Shown one piece after another: positions 37,407-46,003 of a DNA stretch of 53,734 bases. How positions within the stretch are numbered: position 1 is the first letter of the stretch; each line of letters begins with the position of its first letter. Origin of the DNA: Pseudomonas viridiflava (GTDB lineage: Bacteria > Pseudomonadota > Gammaproteobacteria > Pseudomonadales > Pseudomonadaceae); NCBI RefSeq assembly GCF_900590885.1, contig NZ_UUON01000001.1, forward strand, positions 1,011,486 to 1,065,219, read 5' to 3'. The position numbers and the translations under genes are program-made. The notes beneath the pieces were generated by a model that was not told where the DNA came from, searched no databases, and saw only the letters and a program-made list of their open reading frames with translations.

Positions 37407-38708
37407 ATGCGCACTACCTACCCCCTGGCCCTGCTTTGCAGCGCCCTGTCCACCTGCGCCCACAGCGCCCCCGCGATGCTCGGCGACTGGAACGGCCTGC
37501 GCCCGCAGTTGGCCGAACAGGGCTACGATTTCACGCTCAAGTATGTCGGCGAAGTCGGCAGCAACCTCGGTGGCGGCTACAACTCCCACACCACCGCGCG
37601 TTGGAGCGACCAACTGATTCTCGGCGTGGACATGGACCTGCAAAAACTCCTCGGCTGGCAGGACGCAACCTTTCGCATCGGCATCGGCGAGCGCCATGGC
37701 AAGGACATCACCAACGACCGCGTGCACCAGCCCAACGCCACCGGCCTGACGTCGACCATGGAAGTGTTCGGCGGCGGCAATGCCTGGCGGCTTTCGCAGT
37801 TCTGGTATGAGCAGAAATTCTTCGAGCGCAAGCTGGCCCTCAAACTCGGGCGCTTCGGCCACGGCGAAGACTTTGACCAGTTCCCCTGCGAATTCCAGAA
37901 CGTGACCCTGTGCGGTTCCCAGGAAGGCAACTGGAACGGCGTGTGGAACAGCTTCCCGATCAGCCAGTGGGCGGTGCGCGCCAAGTACCACTTTACCGAT
38001 GAGTTCGCGATGCAGGTCGGCGCCTACGACAAGAACCCCGGCAACGCCGAAGCCAGCAACGGCTTCAAACCCTTTATCAGCGGCTCCCAGGGCACCAGTT
38101 TCCCCATCGAAGCGATCTGGAAGGGGCGCATCGACGGCCTGAGTTCGGAATACCACGCCGGTTACTACTACGCCAACGCCGACACCAAGGACATGCTCAA
38201 GGACGCCGACGGCAACTTTGCCGCCAGTTCACAGAAGCCTTATCGGCTGTATTCCAGCAACAGCGGTTGGTGGTTGTCGGGCCAACAGCAACTGACCACG
38301 GTGGACGGCGACAACAAACGCGGGCTCAACGTGTTCGCCAACCTGACGGTCAACGATCCCGACAAGAGCGTGATTAAAAACCTGATCCAGGTTGGCCTGA
38401 TCTACCGTGGCCCGTTCGACTCACGGCCTGCCGACACCTTCGGCATCGGCGCGTCGAAACTGCAGGTCAGCGACCGCTATACGCGCAACACGCAAATGCT
38501 CAACGCCGCCAATGGCGTGACGTCTATCGATGACCCGCTGTATGTGCCCGAGCAACGCCGCGAGTACAGCTACGAGGTCAATTACGGCGTGCAGGCCACC
38601 CCCTGGCTGATGGTGCGGCCCAACCTGCAATACGTGAAATACCCGGGCGGGCTCACGCAAACCAGCGGCGCCGTGGTCGGTGGCGTGCAGTTTATCGCCG
38701 ACTTCTAG
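37407..38708 (+). CDS. OprB-type carbohydrate-selective porin
   Basis: Outer-membrane beta-barrel of 433 residues with a signal peptide ending near THSAPA. Family traits are LGDWNGLRPQLAEQGYDF, a Phe-terminated last strand (VVGGVQFIADF), and many alternating strands. AAGGAG precedes the ATG. It probably admits rhamnose or other sugars and closes the rhamnose island. Confidence 0.89.
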   Translation: MRTTYPLALLCSALSTCAHSAPAMLGDWNGLRPQLAEQGYDFTLKYVGEVGSNLGGGYNSHTTARWSDQLILGVDMDLQKLLGWQDATFRIGIGERHGKDITNDRVHQPNATGLTSTMEVFGGGNAWRLSQFWYEQKFFERKLALKLGRFGHGEDFDQFPCEFQNVTLCGSQEGNWNGVWNSFPISQWAVRAKYHFTDEFAMQVGAYDKNPGNAEASNGFKPFISGSQGTSFPIEAIWKGRIDGLSSEYHAGYYYANADTKDMLKDADGNFAASSQKPYRLYSSNSGWWLSGQQQLTTVDGDNKRGLNVFANLTVNDPDKSVIKNLIQVGLIYRGPFDSRPADTFGIGASKLQVSDRYTRNTQMLNAANGVTSIDDPLYVPEQRREYSYEVNYGVQATPWLMVRPNLQYVKYPGGLTQTSGAVVGGVQFIADF

Positions 38709-39319
38709 CCTTCCTCGCCATCAAACACCTGCCCGCGTCGCACGATGCTGGCAGGTGCCAGCACCGCCCCCGGCGCGAGCACCGCATTGGCGCCAATGCG
38801 GCACTGGTCACCGAGCAGCGCGCCGAACTTGTCGCAACCGGTACGCTGCAATGCCCCGTCGACGCGCACCAGCACCTCCTTGTCCACGCGCTCGTTGCGG
38901 TAGTTGGCGACGATGCTGCCGGCCTCCAGGTTGATGCCGTGGCCCAACACCGAATCGCCGACAAAGTTGAAGTGCGCCAGCTTGCTGCCACTGAACATAA
39001 AGGTGGTTTTAAGCTCCGCGCCGGGGCCGATGATGCAGCGCGCGTCCACCCAGCAACCACCGCGCAGCAGCGAGCCGGCGGCGATAAAACATTCAGGGCC
39101 GATGATCAGCGGGCCCTTGAGCAAGGCGCCGGCTTCAACGGTGGCGGTGCGGTGGACGGCGACTTCATCGTCGATGCGGTAATCGTCGGCGGGCAGTTGC
39201 GTGAGAAGCTGGCGCACAATCGCCGGGGCCTGGCTGACCAGCGCCCAGGGGGCCAGGTCAGCCCAGGGCGCGAGCGGGGATTGGGCAATGTGTGCGATGT
39301 AATCGTAAAGTCGGATCAC
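38705..39319 (-). CDS. Left-handed beta-helix (LpxA/GlmU-type) protein
   Basis: A 204-residue hexapeptide-repeat protein. After an N-terminal helical part of about 60 residues come repeats such as VHRTATVEAGALLKGPLIIGPECFIAAGSLL. AHFNFVGDSVLGHGINLEAGSIVANYRN resembles the acetyltransferase half of GlmU. It may be a nucleotidyl/acyltransferase partner, but no nucleotidyltransferase domain is present. GTG 39319 is chosen because GAGGG lies seven bases upstream. Its end overlaps the last 4 bases of the convergent porin gene. Confidence 0.8.
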   Translation of the reverse strand: MIRLYDYIAHIAQSPLAPWADLAPWALVSQAPAIVRQLLTQLPADDYRIDDEVAVHRTATVEAGALLKGPLIIGPECFIAAGSLLRGGCWVDARCIIGPGAELKTTFMFSGSKLAHFNFVGDSVLGHGINLEAGSIVANYRNERVDKEVLVRVDGALQRTGCDKFGALLGDQCRIGANAVLAPGAVLAPASIVRRGQVFDGEEG

Positions 39320-39358
39320 GGTGAAACCCTCTGCAAATTGGATTGGTCGGCTGGGCAC

Positions 39359-40804
39359 TCAAAGACCGCGCTTGCGCAGCCACTGCAGGAAGCCCTTCTT
39401 GACCGGCACCACCGGTGCGTCCTGGGTCAAGGCCTGCGCGGCGTGCAGGCGGAAATCCAACAGCGCCTTCATCGCTTCGCTGATGTCGTGGCGCGCATCC
39501 AGGCACGGCTTCAAGTATTCCTTCTCGATGCGGTACAGGGTGCAAAAGGTCTTCGCGGAAAAATCCGCCAAGGTGGCTTCATCCGACAGAATCCCCGCCT
39601 CGCCAATCACCTCGCCCGGCCCCATGCGGCCGGCCTCGAACGTGTGGCCGCCCTTGACCAGCATCACCGACACCACGCCGGACTCGACGATGAACAAATG
39701 ATCGCTGACCTCGCCGGCCGGCAGGATCATCTCGCCGGCGCGGTAGCTGTGCAGGCTCATGTTCTGGCTGAAGGTGTCTTTTTCTTCCTGGCGCAGGGTC
39801 GAGAAAATCGACGAACGCTCCAGCAACGCCCGCGCGGCGGACATGGCCGGCGGCGCGCCGCTTTCGGTGGCCGACAACACGCCCACGCCCGCCGCCTGCA
39901 AATGCCGGAAGGCCAGATCGTAAAGCTGGTTGCGCACCTCGCGCTTGAGCGCCATGGCCGGCACGAAGCCGCTGATTTCATACTCCACACCGCCACTGGC
40001 CGAAGTCTTGAACGCCACACTGGGCGGCGGCTTGGCCAGCAGTGGCCGGCAACCCTGCATGGCACGCTCCAGCGCTTCGATCACGGTTTGCGGGCGCGCA
40101 TGAGGGCTGACCTGCAGGCTGACCGCCAGGCCAAACATGTCCGCCGGGCGCGAGAAGTTGATGATCTTGGCCTTGGCCGCCAAGGAGTTGGGGATCACCG
40201 CCATGCTGCCCTGGGAGGTCTGCAGGCGTGTGGCGCGCCAGTCGATGTCGGTGACGCGGCCTTCGGTGCCGTCGATGGAGATCCAGTCATCCAGCTGATA
40301 AGGCTTGGTGGTGTTGAGCACGATCCCGGAAAACACGTCGCTGAGGGTGCTTTGCAACGCCAGGCCGACGATGATTGCCACCGCGCCGGAGGTGGCGAGC
40401 ACGCCCTTGACCGGCAGGTCGAGCACGTAGGCCAGGGCGGCGATGATCGCAATCAGAAAAATCACCGCGCCCATCAGGTCCTGCAACAGCCGGCCGGTGT
40501 GGCCGACCCGCTGCATCATCAGCGCGCCGAGCAACACCGTGAGGGTACGCGCCGCGAACAGCCACCAGCCGATCTGCAAGGCCGTGGCGGCCAGGTGCAA
40601 GGCGGTGTTGTCGGCATAGGGCGCGAGCTGCATGGGGTTCATGCCGTCGTTGAACAGCACGGCACTGAACACTGCAAAGATCACCAACCGCGCCGCCAGC
40701 TTCCAGTTGGCGAGATTGGCGGAGATCAGGCGCCACACGGCGATGTCGATAAAGATCAACGCCAGGGCGCACAGCATCGGGTGTTCAGCGATAAATGAGG
40801 GCAT
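39359..40804 (-). CDS. MscS-type channel with cyclic-nucleotide-binding domain
   Basis: A 481-residue membrane protein. About four membrane segments in residues 1-160 lead to the pore-lining helix and beta domain typical of MscS (LATSGAVAIIVGLALQSTLSDVFSGIVLNTTKPY). From about residue 330 a cNMP-binding fold follows, with GPGEVIGEAGILSDEATLADFSA. Such hybrids are reported as mechanosensitive or cyclic-nucleotide-gated channels. The ligand pocket motif departs from the classical E...RxA/T form, so cAMP binding is not certain. Confidence 0.87.
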   Translation of the reverse strand: MPSFIAEHPMLCALALIFIDIAVWRLISANLANWKLAARLVIFAVFSAVLFNDGMNPMQLAPYADNTALHLAATALQIGWWLFAARTLTVLLGALMMQRVGHTGRLLQDLMGAVIFLIAIIAALAYVLDLPVKGVLATSGAVAIIVGLALQSTLSDVFSGIVLNTTKPYQLDDWISIDGTEGRVTDIDWRATRLQTSQGSMAVIPNSLAAKAKIINFSRPADMFGLAVSLQVSPHARPQTVIEALERAMQGCRPLLAKPPPSVAFKTSASGGVEYEISGFVPAMALKREVRNQLYDLAFRHLQAAGVGVLSATESGAPPAMSAARALLERSSIFSTLRQEEKDTFSQNMSLHSYRAGEMILPAGEVSDHLFIVESGVVSVMLVKGGHTFEAGRMGPGEVIGEAGILSDEATLADFSAKTFCTLYRIEKEYLKPCLDARHDISEAMKALLDFRLHAAQALTQDAPVVPVKKGFLQWLRKRGL

Positions 40805-40872
40805 CCAGGCGACTCCAGGGCGAATGCCGAGAAGATCGCATGAAATGCCCCCGCAGGGTATAGCCGGTGTGC

Positions 40873-41733
40873 TTACATCTGCCCGAAACGGCCAGACTGG
40901 AAGTCGGCAAACGCCTGATGAATCTCCTGCTCGGTATTCATCACAAACGGGCCATGGCCGACGATAGGCTCATCGATCGGCTCACCACTGAGCAGCAGCA
41001 CCTTGGCGTCGTCGCTGGACTCCAGGGTGAGCTGGCTGCCATCGCGCTCGAACAGCGCCAATTGCCCAGGCCGCGCGACCTCTTCGCCGTTGACCAGCAC
41101 CGTGCCTTGCAGGATCACCAGGGCGGTGTTGCGCCCGGCGTGCAAGTCCAGGGTCACCGGCTTGCCGGCGTTGAGGCGCAGGTCCCACACATCAATGGGG
41201 GTAAAGGTCCGTGCAGGCCCTTGGGCGCCGGCGAATTCACCGGCGATCAGGCGCACGTGCCCGGCGTCGTTGGCCAGCGGCAGCACGGGGATGTCCGCGT
41301 CGACGAGGGTCTGATAACCCGCATCGGCCATTTTGTCCTTGGCCGGCAGGTTGACCCACAGTTGCACCATCTCCAGCGCGCCGCCTTTGCGGGCGAAGGC
41401 TTCGGAATGGAATTCCTCGTGCAGGATGCCCTTGGCGGCGGTCATCCATTGCACATCGCCGGGGCCGATCTTGCCGCCACCGCCGGTGGAATCGCGGTGT
41501 TCGACTTCGCCGGCGTAGACGATGGTCACGGTTTCAAAGCCGCGATGCGGGTGCTGGCCAACACCGCGACGCTGATCTGTCGGGGTGAAATCGGCCGGGC
41601 CGGCGTGGTCCAGCAACAGGAACGGGCTGATGTGTTTGCCCAGGTTGTCGTAGGAAAACAGCGTGCGCACCGGGAAACCGTCGCCGACCCAATGGCCGCG
41701 TGGGCTGGTGTAAATGCCGATGAGTTTTTTCAT
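40873..41733 (-). CDS. Pirin-family cupin protein
   Basis: A bicupin of 286 residues. The N-terminal metal site is visible in HPHRGFETVTIVYAGEVEHRDS, with a further His/Glu in HEEFHSE. Some pirins are quercetinases; others act as redox sensors. ATG 41733 is followed by KKLIGIYTSPRGHWVG, and GAGGACCACC lies upstream. It is divergent from the two-component system. Confidence 0.9.
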   Translation of the reverse strand: MKKLIGIYTSPRGHWVGDGFPVRTLFSYDNLGKHISPFLLLDHAGPADFTPTDQRRGVGQHPHRGFETVTIVYAGEVEHRDSTGGGGKIGPGDVQWMTAAKGILHEEFHSEAFARKGGALEMVQLWVNLPAKDKMADAGYQTLVDADIPVLPLANDAGHVRLIAGEFAGAQGPARTFTPIDVWDLRLNAGKPVTLDLHAGRNTALVILQGTVLVNGEEVARPGQLALFERDGSQLTLESSDDAKVLLLSGEPIDEPIVGHGPFVMNTEQEIHQAFADFQSGRFGQM

Positions 41734-41849
41734 GGTGGTCCTCCAAAGTGCATACACCATAAAACCGATAACAATCTGGCGCTAGCCGGCAAAAACAGCC
41801 CTGAGCGTCCCACTCATGGAACGGTATGCCGACCCATCGCCACAAAAAC

Positions 41850-41868
41850 AACGTTAATGATAATGACT
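41850..41868 (+). promoter_or_regulatory. Fur-box-like site upstream of the two-component system
   Basis: AACGTTAATGATAATGACT contains the GATAAT hexamer pattern of the Fur consensus and lies about 46-64 bases before the response-regulator start. Iron control would fit a siderophore receptor partner. Confidence 0.5.
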
Positions 41869-41913
41869 CGTAGTAGTATCCGCCCTCTCCCGCTCAACCC
41901 TTCGAGGGCTGCA

Positions 41914-42657
41914 ATGCCGTTTGCCTCTGCGCCTGTCGCGCCGCGCGTACTGGTGGTGGATGACCACCGCAAAATCCGCGAGCCTTTGGCTACCTACCTG
42001 CGCCGCCACACCTTCGAGGTACGCACCGCCGAAGACGCCGCCGGCATGTGGCAATTGCTCAAGACCCAAGCGTTCGACGTGGTGATCCTCGACGTGCTGT
42101 TGCCGGACGGCGACGGCTTTGAGTTGTGCAACCAGTTGCATCGACGCAGCAACACCCCGGTGATCCTGTTGACTGCCCGCGACACCGCCGCCGACCGCGT
42201 GCGCGGCCTCGACCTGGGCGCCGACGACTACGTGACCAAACCCTTCGAACCGCGCGAACTGGTGGCGCGCATCAACAGCGTGTTGCGCCGCCAGGGCCGC
42301 AATACCGGGCCCGCCGCCCCCAGCGGTGGCCCGCAGGCGTACCGGTTTGCCGGCTGGCATTTCAGCGTATGCAGTGCAACGTTAACCCGTGACGCCAGCC
42401 CGGCGGTCCAGCTCAGCACAGTAGAAAGCCGATTGCTGCAAGTCTTCCTCGCCCACCCCAACACGTTGCTGCCGCGCGAACGCTTGATCGACCTCACCGC
42501 CGCCGCCGACAGCGATGTGAGCGACCGCGCCATCGACCGCCAGGTCAGTCGCCTGCGCCGCAAGCTGGCCCAGGGCGATCCCACGCTGGACCTGCTGCGC
42601 ACCATCTGGGGCGGCGGTTACCTGCTGGCCGCCGAGGTCAGTGAGTGCGCGCCTTGA
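41914..42657 (+). CDS. OmpR-family response regulator (siderophore sensing)
   Basis: Response regulator of 247 residues. The receiver domain has the acidic pair VDDH, the phosphoacceptor Asp in VVILDVLLPDGDG, and the Lys in DYVTKPFEPREL. A winged-helix C-terminus follows (DRAIDRQVSRLRRKLA, TIWGGGYLL). ATG 41914 follows GAGGG. It overlaps the kinase gene by 13 bases. The nearest known analogues are PfeR and PirR of P. aeruginosa, which induce siderophore receptors. Confidence 0.88.
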   Translation: MPFASAPVAPRVLVVDDHRKIREPLATYLRRHTFEVRTAEDAAGMWQLLKTQAFDVVILDVLLPDGDGFELCNQLHRRSNTPVILLTARDTAADRVRGLDLGADDYVTKPFEPRELVARINSVLRRQGRNTGPAAPSGGPQAYRFAGWHFSVCSATLTRDASPAVQLSTVESRLLQVFLAHPNTLLPRERLIDLTAAADSDVSDRAIDRQVSRLRRKLAQGDPTLDLLRTIWGGGYLLAAEVSECAP

Positions 42658-43997
42658 GCCGGCTGTGGCCGCGCACCCTGGCGGGCCAGTTGAGCCTGTT
42701 GCTGCTGCTGGCGCTGCTCGCCTCAAACGCCATCGCCATGCTGTTTCTGCAGCGTACCGGCAGCCTGATCCACCCGCTGTCGCGCAGTTTCAGCCTGGAG
42801 CGCTTGAGCATCGCCCATCACACCGCGCTGGACCTGACCCCGGTTGAAACCGCGCACCTGCTGGCCGCCATGAGCACCGACGGTGCGCGTTTCTGGATGG
42901 CCCCCACGCCGGACGTCGCGCCATTTGAGCTGCGCCCCGAAGAACGCCGCCTGGCCGGCGAACTGCGCAACCGCCTGCAACTGGATAACGCCACCGCCAT
43001 CGGCATGCAGCTTGAGCGCATCAGCGGCGCCGATGCCCGTACCCATGTGTTCAGCCCCGCCGGCTGGGCGCCGTTGCGCCTGCGCAGCAGCATCGCGCTG
43101 CCAGGCGGGATGTACCTGAACGCCGTGCAATTTCCCGCCGGCGCCTATGAATGGAGCCGCGTGCTCGCCTACAGCCTGCCGGTAACCACCCTGCCGGTGT
43201 TGCTGATCGTGATGTTTTTCATCGCCCGCGTGGTGCGCCCGGTCAGGACCCTGGCCCAGGCCACCGAACGCGTGAGCCGTGGTGAATGGATCGCGCCGCT
43301 GCCCGAGCGCGGCCCGCAGGAAGCCCGGCACCTCACCGCCGCCTTCAACACCATGCAGGCCAACCTCGCCCGGCATGTGGAAGGCCGCACGCGGATGCTC
43401 GCCGCGGTCAGCCATGACCTGAACACGCCGATCACCGAATTGCGCCTGCAAGTGGAGTTGCTGGAGCCCGGCGCCACCCGCGATGACATGCTCGAAAGTC
43501 TCGCCGAGTTGAGCGCGATGGTGCGCGAAACCCTGAACTTCGTACGTGACGATGCGGTGCAGGAAGCCACCGCCACGGTATCCCTGAGCAACCTGCTGGA
43601 TGACCTGGCCAAGCGTTACCAGCGCCTGCAACAGCCCGTCACCTGGGCCGGCGCTCCAGCGCTACTGCTGACCTGCCGCCCATTGGCGCTCAAACGCGCG
43701 TTGACCAACCTGATCGACAACGCCCTGCACCACGGCGGCGACGCCCACCTGAGTGTGTTGCGCGAGGACAACGGCTGGCTGCGCATCGAGATTCTCGACC
43801 ACGGCCAGGGCCTGCCCGAGTACTGGCTGCACAAAGTCTTCGAACCCTTTGTGCAGCGCGGCGTCGGTGACGGCGGCGTGGGGTTGGGCCTGGCGATTGC
43901 ACGTTCGTGCATCCAGGCCCATGGCGGCGAGCTGGTGTTGGAGAATCGCGCACCGGCCGGCCTGTGCGCAGTGGTGCGCTTGCCCGCAGCGCTTTAG
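42645..43997 (+). CDS. Sensor histidine kinase (siderophore sensing)
   Basis: Membrane kinase of 450 residues from GTG 42645. Two membrane segments (LSLLLLLALLASNAIAMLF and VTTLPVLLIVMFFIARVV) flank a periplasmic loop of about 130 residues, followed by a HAMP-type linker. The H-box is AAVSHDLNTPITEL, the N-box ALTNLIDNALHHGG, and the G-box VGLGLAIARS. The stop TAG overlaps the convergent receptor gene's stop by 4 bases. Confidence 0.9.
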   Translation: MRALSRLWPRTLAGQLSLLLLLALLASNAIAMLFLQRTGSLIHPLSRSFSLERLSIAHHTALDLTPVETAHLLAAMSTDGARFWMAPTPDVAPFELRPEERRLAGELRNRLQLDNATAIGMQLERISGADARTHVFSPAGWAPLRLRSSIALPGGMYLNAVQFPAGAYEWSRVLAYSLPVTTLPVLLIVMFFIARVVRPVRTLAQATERVSRGEWIAPLPERGPQEARHLTAAFNTMQANLARHVEGRTRMLAAVSHDLNTPITELRLQVELLEPGATRDDMLESLAELSAMVRETLNFVRDDAVQEATATVSLSNLLDDLAKRYQRLQQPVTWAGAPALLLTCRPLALKRALTNLIDNALHHGGDAHLSVLREDNGWLRIEILDHGQGLPEYWLHKVFEPFVQRGVGDGGVGLGLAIARSCIQAHGGELVLENRAPAGLCAVVRLPAAL

Positions 43998-45925
43998 AAG
44001 TTCAGCGTGGCGCCCATCCACAACGTGCGACCGTAGTTCACGGTGCCGTAGGTTTCATCGTCCAGGCGCTTGTCGGTGAGGTTGTTGAGGGAGGCGTTGA
44101 GGGTCAGCGAATCGGTCACATCAAAGGAGCCGCCGAGGTCGGCGGTGGTGTAGCCCGGGGCCGGTTCGTCGGTGATCGTGTTGCCGGTTTCTTCACCGTA
44201 ATAGCTCAGCGACGCCCAGGCCTGGGTGCGGTCGTTGATGGTCCACTCCGTGCGCACATTGGCCTTTTGCTCTGGCGTGAGGGCCAGGGGCGCACCTTTG
44301 TTGGCGCCGCTTTTCTGCTCGGAATCGGTGTAGGTGTAGTTGGCCTTGAGCAGCACGCTGGGGTTGATGTCCCATTGGCCATTCAGCTCCACGCCCTGGA
44401 TGATCGCTTTGTCGACGTTGACCCGCTCCATGATGATGTAGTTGTTCCAGCGCCGGTCGGTGGTGACGGTAGAGAGCTTGTCCTGGAAGTCGTTGTAGAA
44501 CAGGGTCACGCCGCCCGACAGGTCGTCGCGGTTGCTCCACAGCGCCGACACTTCATAGTTGGTGCTGGTTTCGGGCTTGAGGTCGGGGTTGCCGAACATC
44601 ACGAAACGATTACGGCGCAGGTAGGCGTAGTCCTCGACCACCGCACGCAGCTCCGGCGCCTTGAAGCCACGGGCGATGCCGCCCTTGAGGGTCCACTGTT
44701 CGGTGGCGCGCCACACGCCATAGACCCGCGGGCTGAAGTGGGCGCCGTACTCCTCGTGCTCATCCAGGCGCAGGCCGGTGGTCAGCGCGAAGCTGTCGGT
44801 GACCGACCATTCGTTTTCGGCGAACAGCGCCTTTTGCACCACCGAAAATTTATAGTCGACGCGATCCCCCAGGCCCTGGTTCCAGTCGGTCAGCTCGCTT
44901 TCATTCCATTGCAGGCCCACGGTGCTGACGTTGTGCGCGGTGGGCACCACCAGCTTGGCGTCGAACACGGTGTTCTTGATTTCGGGTTTGCGCCCGTAGA
45001 TATCGGTTTGCGCAGGCGTGGCCTTGCCTTCGCGGCTGGAGGTTTCCTGGGACAGCGCGACGTCGGAGGTGGCCCAGCCCCAGCGGCCCTGGTGCGACAG
45101 CGACCAGTGATCGCGATTGTTTTCCTGCTCGCGGGTGGCCCAGTTGGCGCTCATGCCGTCGCCGTTCTTCAGGCGCGTGGCGCCGGCTTCCAGCAGGATG
45201 TCGTGGTCGATAGTCGGGGTGAAGGCCAGGCGCGCGGTGAGGTCGCGGTGGTCGGCTTTGCTGAAGCCATTGGTTTGCTCGATGTCGTTGTCGGCCTGGC
45301 GATCCAGGTAACGGCCCCACACCTGCAAGCCGAGGAAGTCTTCCTTGAGCGGGCCGCTGAGGTAGAACTGGGTCTGGCGCGCGTTGCCCTGGTCGCTGTG
45401 CTGGCGTGCCGAATAATCGTAGCCGATCGAGCCGCCCCAGGTCGGCGAGACCTTGCGCGTGATGACGTTGATTACCCCGCCAATCGCGTCCGAACCGTAC
45501 AGCGACGACATCGGCCCGCGCACCACTTCAATCCGCTCGATGGCGGCGGCCGGCGGCACGAAGCTCTGCTCGTAACCACTGTTGCCATTGACCCGCGACT
45601 CCCGCGCGCTCTGGCGTTTGCCGTCGACCATGATCAAGGTGTAATCGGCCGGCATGCCCCGGATCGAGATGTCGGTTTCATTCGCGCCGCCGTTGACGGT
45701 CACGCCTTCCACATCGCGCACCGCATCGCCAAGATCACGGTAAGACTTGCGCCGCAGCGTCTCGCCATCAATCACCGTGACCGAGGCCGGGGCATCTTCC
45801 ACACTTTGGGCGAAACCTGCGGCCGTCACCACCACATCATTGAGCGCCAAAGGCTCGTCGGCATGGGCGTTGAAGCTAGCGGCCACCAGCAGGGCCAGGG
45901 GTGTGAAGCGAAAAGCAGGAAGCAT
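43994..45925 (-). CDS. cirA: TonB-dependent catecholate siderophore receptor (CirA-like)
   Basis: Outer-membrane gated transporter of 643 residues from ATG 45925, with AAGG upstream and a signal peptide ending near NAHA. The TonB box region is NDVVVTAAG. The plug shows DAPASVTVIDGETL, ISIRGMPADYTLIMVDGKR and IEVVRGPMSSLYGSDAIGGVINVIT, and the barrel TTGLRLDEHEEYGAHFSPRVYGV and GGIARGFKAPEL. It ends in a Phe strand (GATLNF). Overall it tracks E. coli CirA closely in size and blocks. The adjacent two-component system probably induces it when the cognate siderophore is present. Confidence 0.88.
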   Translation of the reverse strand: MLPAFRFTPLALLVAASFNAHADEPLALNDVVVTAAGFAQSVEDAPASVTVIDGETLRRKSYRDLGDAVRDVEGVTVNGGANETDISIRGMPADYTLIMVDGKRQSARESRVNGNSGYEQSFVPPAAAIERIEVVRGPMSSLYGSDAIGGVINVITRKVSPTWGGSIGYDYSARQHSDQGNARQTQFYLSGPLKEDFLGLQVWGRYLDRQADNDIEQTNGFSKADHRDLTARLAFTPTIDHDILLEAGATRLKNGDGMSANWATREQENNRDHWSLSHQGRWGWATSDVALSQETSSREGKATPAQTDIYGRKPEIKNTVFDAKLVVPTAHNVSTVGLQWNESELTDWNQGLGDRVDYKFSVVQKALFAENEWSVTDSFALTTGLRLDEHEEYGAHFSPRVYGVWRATEQWTLKGGIARGFKAPELRAVVEDYAYLRRNRFVMFGNPDLKPETSTNYEVSALWSNRDDLSGGVTLFYNDFQDKLSTVTTDRRWNNYIIMERVNVDKAIIQGVELNGQWDINPSVLLKANYTYTDSEQKSGANKGAPLALTPEQKANVRTEWTINDRTQAWASLSYYGEETGNTITDEPAPGYTTADLGGSFDVTDSLTLNASLNNLTDKRLDDETYGTVNYGRTLWMGATLNF

Positions 45926-45940
45926 GGGCGTGGACCTTAA

Positions 45941-45961
45941 GATTCGTCTCAAAAGCGAATC
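45941..45961. promoter_or_regulatory. Inverted repeat upstream of the receptor gene
   Basis: GATTCG-N9-CGAATC is a perfect 6-base inverted repeat located 16-36 bases upstream of the receptor start. It could bind the dimeric response regulator. Its identity as an operator is inference. Confidence 0.4.
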
Positions 45962-46003
45962 GTAATCATCCAGCCACGAATAACTTGGACAAAGTGTGAC
46001 AAC

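Noticed and set aside
43907..45940. Plus-strand open frame of 677 codons over the receptor gene
   Set aside because: The minus strand encodes a full-length TonB receptor with all motifs; the plus frame is a codon-bias shadow.
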